A stretch of DNA of 17,571 bases from Rodentolepis nana. Its lineage: Eukaryota; Platyhelminthes; Cestoda; Cyclophyllidea; Hymenolepididae. The notes under the pieces are model-generated. The model made no database searches. It was not told the DNA's origin and worked only from the letters and a program-made list of their open reading frames with translations. Below are positions 8,516-17,571 of this stretch, piece after piece. Location of the stretch: NCBI GenBank assembly GCA_900617975.1, contig UZAE01012680.1, positions 1 to 17,571 of the forward strand. Direction: 5' to 3'. Each line of letters opens with the position of its first letter. The first letter of the stretch is position 1. Position numbers and translations under genes: made by a program.

Positions 8516-10004
8516 TTTCATATGTTCCGCTGATACCAGACGGTACATTGGATTTACGTTGGGCACCAAACTTCCTCCAAGCCCAACAGCAGGCAACAAC
8601 AAAGCAAGTGAATGTGAGAAGATTAAGCAGTAAGAGACAAATGATACCAATAACCAAATTCCTCATTCTTGCGTGATCAGCAAGTTCGTCTATAACTGAA
8701 CTCTGTTCAAAAATAGGCCGTTTTGGAGTCACTATGGGAACTGACGTTGTTGGAATAAGATCAATAAGCGGCTCGGAGGAAGAAACTGTTGTGGTGCTTG
8801 ATGGCTCTTGGGATCGAAGATATGTATCCATCACACCATAGCCAGGTATAGACCAACAGTTGTGACGTTTCCTCAATTCCACTAGCGGATTGGTCAAATC
8901 GGACTCAGTTTCACATGAGTAGAAATCAAGCACTTGTTGTTGGTGCACCTGAGATACAATAGGTCTCCGTTTCGACAATTTTTCAGCGTGAGTTATTACA
9001 TAACCCGGCGTTTCTGGGCACCTATCCTGATTGCAGCATAGCCTCTCTTCTCTAGGCCATCTATAGCAATTATAATGTCCTCTGCATTGCAAAAATTTAA
9101 CTTGCCATCTTAGCCATGGTAACCACAAGCGCCCAAAAGCTGGCAAATCATTTTCAGTCTCACAATAGAAAGTTAATCGTACGTAGGTTTCTGTGAAAGA
9201 GGAGACCTTATCAGCATTCTGAAGGAAACTGGTCTCCTCCAAATAATCCGGATTCCAAAGAATCAATCCACCTATATTTGCTATTCGAAAGATATCCGCT
9301 AAGTCCTCATAAGCAAGTCGTTTGATCTTCAGCATAATTAGAGACAGTTTGATAGGGGTGGTCGAAAGGGGCCTTAAATTTAGTTTGATTGCTTCAACTA
9401 GCCGGGTAAGGGCGCCGGGTACCATAGAATCTGCTGTTATTCTCAAGTTAGGGTTCTCAGTTCTTGGCTTTAATACGATCCGTAAAGTGGAAGCTTGATT
9501 AGCGGAATTCGTGATGGACTTGGGTCCATTAGTAAAAAATTTAGCTGTAATTGGAATTAGGGAAGTGCTAGGAGGTTGCCAGTATTTACAATCTAATTCA
9601 TGACTTATAATCGTATTCTGAGGAAGTGAGTCGGTACAGTCAAAGAGTGTGGATCTATTCGCAATGGCCATTGTGTAGCAAATAATACCAGGACACGTTG
9701 GGTTAGACAATGATTTATTAGAAGCATCTACTTTTAGAGGCTGCCTATTCGAAAGCATTGACGTTTTCAAGGTCATTGTAGTTGTACTCGTAGTGGTTGA
9801 AGGTGTGGGGGGAGTTGGTGTAGTTGTTGAAGTAGTGGAAACAGGCCGATGAGGAGCACCAAAGAAGAGGGGGTTAGGTTCGGATAAATGCAATTTCTCC
9901 TCCTCAGGCTCAGATGGAATTCTAATTGTAAGACTGTCTATTAGGCTAGGTTTAGACCGAACCAGTGCCATGAGGATCGCGAATAGGAAAATCCTAAGCA
10001 ACAT
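8510..10004 (-). CDS. Main exon of a type I membrane protein with a degenerate GH56 (hyaluronidase)-like segment
   Basis: The exon encodes residues 1-498 plus one base. The open frame itself runs on to a TGA at 8499, giving a 501-residue unspliced version. Visible parts are: a signal peptide (1-17, LLRIFLFAILMAL core); a Thr/Pro/Ser-rich mucin-like segment (56-80); sequons at Asn96 and Asn116; a first Cys cluster (104, 109, 123, 139); a segment resembling the last part of the GH56 barrel (about 200-275, with Y-E-D-L at 232-235 and G-L-I-L-W at 246-250); C-R-G-H-Y-N-C at 307-313; C-C-N-Q-D-R-C at 323-329; Cys364 and Cys383; a Ser/Thr/Pro stalk (398-430); and a transmembrane helix (449-475) followed by basic residues. 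GH56 enzymes carry an acidic D-x-E catalytic pair in the first half of the barrel. That half is absent, so catalysis is unlikely. The CCxxDxC motif instead recalls Ly6/uPAR domains. The ATG has A at -3 and is the first Met after an upstream in-frame TGA. The gene is real; its function is not known. Confidence 0.85.
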
Positions 10005-10045
10005 ATTGACTATCCGTATAGAGCAAACAGTCCTAAAAGGTGAAG
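10005..10045 (-). other. Short 5' leader with candidate splice acceptor
   Basis: The minus strand has a pyrimidine-rich run ending CACCTTTTAG (AG at 10034-10033), leaving a 28-nt leader before the ATG at 10004. This suggests that the true 5'-UTR begins in an upstream exon, or that a spliced leader is added here if the species trans-splices. The frame is open back through the acceptor, so an upstream coding extension cannot be excluded, but the signal peptide at the ATG argues against it. Confidence 0.4.
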
Positions 10046-13000
10046 TAGCAAAATATTTAAAACATCATTGTTATTAAATACAAAAAAGTGGAGACTATAA
10101 TTTGAAGAATATTCATGTTCAAAAAACACATCAGCGTTGTCTTTTCTTCATAGAAAACTGATTTTCACTATGCCTGGCAATGGCTTTCAGTGCAATTTGG
10201 TAAAACAATGCACGTATTTGAAAAAACTATCTCTTTGAGACCTAGAAACATACAAATTGTGTAGGAAAATGTGAAAAAATGCCAGGCGAGGAAGTTTAAT
10301 TTTTCGTTGAGTTAAAAATTCGAGTGACATATGGAGTTGAAGGGATGGAACATTTATACATTTTTGGTTATTCAGGCAGAATGACTTCTTCAAGTGTCAT
10401 TGTTTTCGCTTAGCAACAATAATTTCATATGCCTTATCCAAGAAAACTCTAAATGTCCCAATTTTTGCATTTAAAGTACTGAAACGTTTGAAACCATCAT
10501 TACAACTACCGATAAGATCTATGGCCTTGAAAATAAACTTAAAACTAATAAGAAAAGCTACCGACAGTAATAATGCATATACTACAAAAAAACAAAGTTT
10601 CGTGCAATTCAAGTACGAATTCTGACCGTAAGAAAAGCCAACGAAATTAACTTTCCACTTAATACGTTTTAGATCAACTGTTAATCATTTCTAAAAAAGA
10701 ACAAATTCAATTTTAATAAGTGCGAAGATCATATTTTCAAACCTGAACAATTCAAGTGTATATACTATGATACTGCTGATTGGTGAATTTTAAGTGCTAT
10801 GTGAAATGTCGGATAACACAAGCAGAATATGAATGAAATTCAATGCTCATGGAGATCGAAATTGGCTGCAACTTTTAAAAAAATGGTTTTCAATTCCGTG
10901 ATTCAAATGGGGGGGGGGGTGAGCATGCAACAGTTTCCAGTCATTAACTTTCAATTGACGATGAGTCATCAATCTAAAGTCAATCTTCATTATCGATGAT
11001 TTATCGAAATCTGTTCTTTATTTCATATAATTACAAAGGCCCAATATGACATTGGCTTGCGACAATAGTTTACTTGGAAAATAATCTCCAAATATTACTA
11101 AAATATATAAGACAGAACTAATTTCTTATGATATTCACACCTCCACCTTGTTAAATAAAGTAGAAATTCAAATCTCTAAATTGCATGAACTTTAAAGTTA
11201 CGTGATCCATGAAATTCAAGAATTGTTGTAATTTTGTCAATTTGAAGTATCTTTCATCAGAGTGGCAGTGTTTAGTGGCACTAAAGAGCATTAATTCTGA
11301 TTAAACTTTGAGTTGTTTAACATTGTAATTTGTATAAATTAGCCATTCATTGTTGACAAATAAGGAAAATGTACCATGAGGTGGTAATCGAACACTCAGT
11401 TTGACAAAGCCTGAATTAAAGTAAAAGTCTTATTTACGACGACATAAACTTTCAATTTGGAGTCGAGTTTGGAAATTAAGCTGTATGATGCGAAACAACT
11501 TACTATAGCCATTCAGCATGGCATGAATAATGTAAAGATTCAATGCTTCACAATATATGATCTATTTTTGCTAATTTTACTGTTAATTGAATTGTATTAC
11601 TACTCACCATTGTTTGCTATTGTTAAAGGTCATTCAATAATGAGAATCGACAAGACAATGAGACAGAAATTAAGAAATTATTTCTGAAGAAAAAAATACC
11701 CAGAAGAAATAAATTTAATCATCTTTATGCCTTAAATTGAATTGCTTCTTAGGCAATCCAGCCCTGTAAATTATGCCTTTTTGAGCATAAAAGAAATATT
11801 TTGAAATGTAACGGTTCAATCCACACAGATGCCTAGCATGATTACCTCTTGGCAAGCCCAATATCCAAGTGAATTGCTATTTCATAGCTTAGAACATGAA
11901 TATTTTGCAAATCTGGCGGTTAATACAAAATTTAATCATTATTTTTGCAATTAAGCTTTTACCTATAAACCAAGGCAAAAACCCACGAATAGTAAATACG
12001 TAACAAGTACACCGGCAAAGTAGAATCTGGTGTTTCACAGTTATCATAAACCGAGTGTTGTCCTATTGACCCCTCTCGCGGACAGACAAATAATGATATC
12101 TAGACGACAACTGGACGAATGCAGAACTTGTTTTTTGATTTTTGCTTTCACGCATCAATCAACTATAAAATGAAACATTTGCGGGTTCAATGAACGTGAG
12201 ATTTATTTATTATCTTTAGACACATGAAGGACAATCACTAAAACTCTCGGAGATCGACTCACACAGGAACCAAGAGATTGAAAAAGACACAATTGAGCTT
12301 TGAAACAATCAAATGTTTTCCTCCGTTTTTACTTTTTATGCAAAACTGAACAAATCAATATTTCAAGCATTCAAATAAACTGTTGTGTTCGATATAAGGA
12401 AGTTGTCACGTTTTTAAGTTCGATTTCATTCAATCCCCTGAATTGTTTGTTTGGTGAAATGGCTTTTTGGTATTGATGTGGAAAGTTTCCATTAATATCC
12501 CAATCAACTGATATAGAGGATCCATATTGAGAAGGGATTAACTAATAAAGACTTATTCTAATCAAGGAATAATATAGGTATCGATTTCATAATTAGGAAA
12601 TCTTTGGAGTTTCTTTAAAGCATTTTTACTTAAACGATGATACATTGTACAAGTTAATTAGCTCTCCATAGAAATGGTGGATTGGAAACTTCAATACAGC
12701 TCAAATTCTTTATATGAAGAAAAAAACTTTTTGAAGAAATTAAAATGAATTCCATAATCAATAGTTGAAGTGTGATTCAATCAGAATGATTAATTGAGCC
12801 TAATTCTGTAATGATGGGAATTGACTCATGATTAATCCGAGTATGTGTACTTTAATATAATGAACTTTTGCAAAATACTTGTACTCTAGTTCTCTCTACA
12901 CATCAGTACATCTTCCAGATTAAATTTAATTGAAAATTATATGAAAAGACTAAAAACGTTTGGCTGAGTTTTGCAAAAAAGGATTTTTTAATGAAGTAAT

Positions 13001-13155
13001 GGCGTATTTAGAAAAAAATACGCAAAAATTGTTCTCTCTTGTTTTGACTTTACATTATATGATGGATTATTTAAGCATATAAATAAAGCAGCATAAAGGT
13101 AATTCATGATATTAAAGTTCGTAGAGATCTTCAAAAATAGGTTTAAATAAGAATT
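10046..13155. other. AT-rich non-coding DNA, possible 5' intron of the gene
   Basis: No convincing genes. Minus-strand 10397-10612 is open (71 codons, more if extended upstream) with a hydrophobic segment, but its length and T-rich composition fit chance. A plus-strand 76-codon frame at 11457 is similar. An 11-G run lies at 10909-10919. Possible minus-strand donors occur at 11608 and 13163, either of which could pair with the acceptor at 10033. Confidence 0.5.
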
Positions 13156-13400
13156 AACTCACCTTAAATTGATTAAGTGGTGCTGATATTTTGTCCCCCA
13201 AATCGAACATCTGACATTTGCACATCAGTAACTCAGGAATTTATGATTGAATCACTTTTCCACCAATAGTGATGCTAGCCTATTTTTATTGGGCGACACC
13301 ACAACCAATAGAAAGTCTCCATGTGCACACATTAATCTAATGGAGTGCGTAAATGTGTGTGTACTACATCGAAGCGACGCACAGGTTGGGGTGACCTAGA
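13156..13400 (-). promoter_or_regulatory. Candidate promoter and non-coding first exon of the membrane-protein gene
   Basis: Three CCAAT-type boxes lie within 47 bp (13263-13267, 13288-13292 inverted, 13305-13309), with an ATAAAAAT TATA-like run beside the middle one on the minus strand. About 100 bp downstream in the minus direction is a good donor, TTTAAG/GTGAGT, with the exon end at 13163. Together they could form a promoter, a short untranslated exon and the start of a 3.1-kb intron ending at the 10033 acceptor. The patch is less AT-rich than its surroundings. There is no transcript evidence. Confidence 0.3.
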
Positions 13401-15900
13401 TTAGTTTCTCAGACCAACAAAGCAGCCTCACACAAGCGTCTGAGTCAACCTGTTTGGAAAATTAGATTTGTAAATGTTTTGTTTGCATGAACACCTTAAC
13501 AATTAAGAGACATCTGAACTTAATTTCCTAATGTGAACTTAGACCTCAGATGGCATTACAGTGCGTCCAAGTTGTTGAATGATTAAAATGATGACTGCGA
13601 CATGCAGATTTCTTAGAAGCGTAGGTAAGCCAATTAGCTAATTTTGCAGTGGTGATAGAGGAAACTTCGGAAGTTGTAAGATTGCCCAAGTTAGCCGTGC
13701 TCGGAGTCATTATGACTTCAACAATTTTCTCATATTTATTTTCAAATAATTGATATAATCATTTTAATTGTAGGGAAGTTTGGTCTTGGAATTGATGTTG
13801 ACTGATTTTAAAAGGAAATTTAATGGAAGAAAAAGAGTTAAGTTAGGAGGATTTTGTTTCCGAAGTTATTTTGCTAGAAGCTTTGTTAGCAATCACACTG
13901 GGCGCAAATTATCATTGTGGAAGTTTGCATTCACTTGCATGAAAGTTTCAATGGAAACTATGGCATTCCAAGAAATACTTCCTGTTTGATTAATCTGCTA
14001 ATAGACTGGTTGTCATTAATATCTCCACTCATCCCAAATAGCATAGCTTACACTTAAAATATTGAATATCTAAATGAACAATCGATTTCAGAATACTCAA
14101 TTTTCAGTATCTATGATGGTCGAGGCACTCAATCTTCCTTTCAACTTGACTGAAATTCGATTCAATTCCTATAACGCAGTAGTTGTATTTTTGAATTCCA
14201 ATGCATCTCTGTCTTCATCAATTTGGTTTTTCTCATTTTTGCTGATCAATTCAATGCCAGATTCTTTCACTCATGAAATATTGACTAGCCATGCACTCAA
14301 CCCTCTACACACATTTTCCAACACTTTAAATCTTCAAAATGGAGGAGAAACTTTTCGAGAAATCTTTAGGAATCCACGTTATTCCAATACTTCCTTAAGC
14401 TAATTTTTACCTTCTTGTACCATACTAAGATTTATTCCAGATTGTTTCCATCTTCATGTGGTAAGTTTTCATATCTTTTATCCAATTATAAATATTAAAC
14501 AGACGCAGCGTTCTTATCCTCTTCCTTAAAATCACATAAAGCTAAAATATAACAATTATAATAAGCGTGACCACTGTACTAACAATAGAGGCATTGTTTA
14601 TCTGAGACTTTAGTAGGCATCTGGCAATCAGGAGCGCTAAGGCGTTCTCATAAAGCGATTCTCATGCAGTATTTTAACCTTTAAACCGCGGGTGACGTCT
14701 TGACCACCACCTTCAAACTCTCCTAGTCTCATTTTTGCTTAAATTTAAGTGCAACATGGGCTTGGCACTCATTGCAGTAGCTTCCAATTTGCCTTTTTGA
14801 CGTTATCGCATCTGAGGTATGCAGGTATACATCGAACGCTAGCAGGAATACGTCTGGGCATTGTGTAGGCTTTGTGGATGCAAATGTTTGCTTTAGATGT
14901 GAGCTGGCTCGCTGTGTTTATCTTTTTATTGATTTTAGAAGCACTATTTGGTTTGACACTTCATGAAGTAATCATGAGCATCAATGGTAATGTCCACAGT
15001 AATGCGTAGGATTCATTTTCTTTCGGAATGTAAATTAAATAGATCAACAGTTAGTTGAACCAATAAGAAAAAGAGATCGAGAACACAAAAGTGCTGGGGA
15101 CATCTCCTAAGAGTTTAATTCTTGCGTCAGATTGATATGTAATCACAGTAAATCTATAATAGGAGTATTGATATATATACAAAAACAGTTTGATCCAGGC
15201 TAAATTGCGTTTGATATTTACGCCTAGAGCAAATGACCTTTGCAAGGACAATATGAAAAGCGCATTGAGACACTAATGGAAAACTTCTGTCAGTCTGAGT
15301 AATTAACTAGAAAATTAGCAAGTGTATTAGTCAGCAGTTAAATGGTCAGCATACAATTTATTGCGTGCTTAAATTTAAATGTTCTCATGTAAATGATATC
15401 TTGAAAATAAATTTGATTTAATTATAAGTTATTGTACGGAATGATAAGATTGTAGTCCCAAGAAAATCTTATGTTACATCTACGAAGATGCTGGAATTAA
15501 CTGTAGCTAATATTCGTAGAACTTAACCGAGAAATAGAGGCACAATTACTCTCCCCTACCTATTATTGGAGGCATTTAACAAATACACAGCAAATTCCCC
15601 CTTCCCTTATAGTCTTTCTAACACTATTCTAGATAACAATAAAGGTAATTATTGTATTCTACATCTACTCATCACACATTCCAAATTGGTGCAGTGCACA
15701 ACATGAAACTTTACCAATTCATTGATATACATCCGGTGATGGTGAATTATAGATGGTAAGTTTAAGTCTGCATATTGTTTGTTATAGGGGCTATGGTACG
15801 ACTTTGTCTACTCAAATGACACGCTCTATAAAAGGTGGAAACACTGAAATGGAAATCTTAGCAGGTGCGTAGAAGACAAATTTTGCAAGTTGAATTGTAA
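13401..15900. other. AT-rich intergenic DNA
   Basis: Nothing is convincingly coding. The plus-strand frames at 13780-13989 (69 codons) and 14074-14403 (109 codons) have the AT-driven composition and length expected by chance for a window this size. A TGACGTC (CRE-like) motif sits at about 14693, near a short GC-richer patch (14630-14720). Confidence 0.5.
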
Positions 15901-15905
15901 TTTCT

Positions 15906-16260
15906 ACTTTTATACAGTGGGGTGTGCGATAGGCCTACCTTCACATGGTGCACCCTGGGCAACATATACTCATACGGCAAAAAAGTCTATTAACCGGCAG
16001 TTGACTCCCGACTTCAAACTACCATGACCCCATTGTATGTCAAATTCGACTACTTCCATAGTGCTCACCTCACCTTTTCTCTGCCGTTGTGTCTGCCTCT
16101 TTTACATCTTTGAAACACTCTTCTGCCCCCCCTCCCATCTCGACCTTTTTCATTCTGATGTTCCTTCCCATCTGTGAAGCCTAAAATCAACTAAAGAGCT
16201 AATGATAACTATCATAACGCCTGCATTTGATAAAAATAAATAAATAAACTTTTATACAGT
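15906..16260 (+). mobile_element. SINE-like retroposon copy C with 13-bp target-site duplication
   Basis: The body is 15919-16247 on the plus strand, flanked by a perfect 13-bp direct repeat ACTTTTATACAGT (15906-15918 and 16248-16260). It begins GGGGTGTGCGATAGG and ends in a CATTTGATAAAAATAAATAAATAAA-like tail. It is the longest of the three copies and the best guide to the family. It lacks a long open frame and recognisable tRNA-type A and B boxes. Confidence 0.9.
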
Positions 16261-17571
16261 CAAGTCCACCATAAGGCCCATCTTCCGGGTGATTAGTATT
16301 GGATGTAATTGACTACAGTTGACTAGCCGAAACATATTTTTAGATTCGGAATGACCTACTAAGGAAAGCTGCATTAAGAAAATTTTATAATGAGGTTTGA
16401 ACACTCTCGCACCAAAATAATGACCTTTCTAGTTACTTACAATAAACAACGGTCTTTCCTAAATGAGACGACTGAGGTTGAAGTTGAACTTCGTGGAAGA
16501 AATGCAATTAAAGGGGGGAAGAATTGAAAATGAGAAGCAAATTGTAGTTTTTTTTGTAACAACCTCGAACGAGTTGAAATAGTGTTGTTGTAAATGGGAA
16601 AACTTGTGATAAACAATAGGGAGTTAATTGTTTGTCAAATGGGCATTCAGGAATTAGGAGAGTGTAGTTATTAGTTATACATTTACTGGGATTTCACATA
16701 CTCTGAGAGCAAAAAGTGCATTCGTGTGCGTTTATTTGAATCTATCAATTTACAATTGACACTGTTGATCTTAAATAAAATAAATTTAAAAAAATAAATT
16801 AAACGATTTTAATTTCTTGAAAAAAGCTCTTTCAAAAAAATTTTGCCAACTGTCCCAGATATATACTTGGATGCATATTCTTGAAGAACGATTAGGATCT
16901 ATTCTGGTCTTTTGTCAGATTGTGAAGATCAAAATAGTGTGTATTGTGGCTATTATCGAATAAAATGAATTATTTAACAAAATAATTAATTAAATACCAT
17001 TTTAATATTTCTTATTTTTTCAGTGTGTGCAAACTCTGAATTATAAACTAGCGAAAGCCGGACATTAAATAAAAAGATTGGAAGCATTTCAACCCGATTT
17101 TTCGAATATACTTCTATTTCACAAATTTGTTTTAATATTAATAAATATCACCGCTTGAAGTGAACCTGAGCAATATCGATATTTTTATAAAACTAGCCGA
17201 AATAAAATGTGAATACACTCTAACGTCTTGTTTATTTAATGAAATACCATGACAAATTAGGACATTCTTGACATTTAAGAGAATGATTTATTGATATTAA
17301 CTTTAATCGTATATTTTTTTGATAGAATGTTATTGTTTGCGTAGCAGTTTATCGGAAAACATTCTCCTAAACCGATGGGTTAGTTATCTAATTTTTCCAA
17401 CACTAATTCAGTGAATTGAAGTACATTGAACCTTGTTGAAATATGAACTCAAACCGAGTCAGTAGATTCGAATCGGCGCTAGAATGTAATCTTCCAGGTA
17501 TTTATAGCTTCGTCAAATTGATCAAGATATTAATGAATCTCACGGACTGAATAAACTGTAATAAAGTAAGC
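16261..17571. other. AT-rich intergenic DNA
   Basis: No open frame above chance length, no RNA gene and no recognisable repeat family on either strand. Confidence 0.6.

Noticed and set aside
10397..10612. 71-codon minus-strand ORF with a hydrophobic segment just upstream of the gene
   Set aside because: Starts at TTG. T-rich DNA gives hydrophobic translations by default, and the length is within chance, although an upstream acceptor-like TTTTTTAG was noted.
11812..11822. B-box-like GGTTCAATCC
   Set aside because: No A box at a suitable distance upstream and no cloverleaf.
14074..14403. 109-codon plus-strand ORF with a sequon-rich, hydrophobic product
   Set aside because: In AT-rich DNA of this length about one ORF of this size is expected by chance on two strands. 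No domain, neighbour or composition shift supports it.
1..17571. CRISPR arrays, bacterial operons, riboswitches, rRNA or intact tRNA genes
   Set aside because: None is visible; the sequence has the character of animal nuclear DNA with spliced genes and retroposons.

Overview
This is invertebrate animal nuclear DNA. It is visibly AT-rich, has long gene-poor stretches, GT and poly-G simple repeats, a decayed LINE carrying an RNase H domain, and short retroposons with perfect 13-bp target-site duplications. The one clear gene uses GT-AG introns. I cannot fix the phylum. The LINE protein resembles elements I associate with arthropods, but such elements are widespread, so a flatworm or other invertebrate is also possible.

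Layout. 1-1470: 3' end of a dead non-LTR retrotransposon (end of reverse transcriptase, RNase H, C-terminal zinc-finger-like CCHC) with frameshifts and stops. 1583-1894 and 2785-3054: two minus-strand copies of a ~300-bp retroposon; a plus-strand copy lies at 15919-16247. The 3' tail of this retroposon matches the 3' tail of the LINE, so the pair looks like a SINE and the LINE that mobilises it. 3072-6030: mostly featureless AT-rich DNA with one CpG-rich hairpin patch. 6101-10032, minus strand: the only convincing protein-coding gene. 10040-15900: non-coding, with a CCAAT-rich patch near 13.2-13.4 kb that could be the promoter and first non-coding exon of that gene. 16261-17571: AT-rich, nothing recognised.

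The gene. An uninterrupted 1.5-kb minus-strand exon encodes a signal peptide, a Thr/Pro-rich mucin-like stretch, a cysteine-containing ectodomain and one transmembrane helix. The exon ends in a strong GTGAGT donor in phase 1. A GC-richer open exon on the same strand at 6101-6372 starts after a TTTCAG acceptor in exactly the matching phase. The spliced product would be a 588-residue type I membrane protein with a ~113-residue Ser/Pro-rich cytoplasmic tail. Reading through the donor instead gives a 501-residue form with a very short tail, and an AATAAA lies about 54 nt beyond that intronic stop. The locus may therefore make short-tail and long-tail forms. Part of the ectodomain resembles the C-terminal part of family GH56 hyaluronidases, but the catalytic half is not there. 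The same region carries a CCxxDxC signature typical of Ly6/uPAR-type domains. Its function is unknown.
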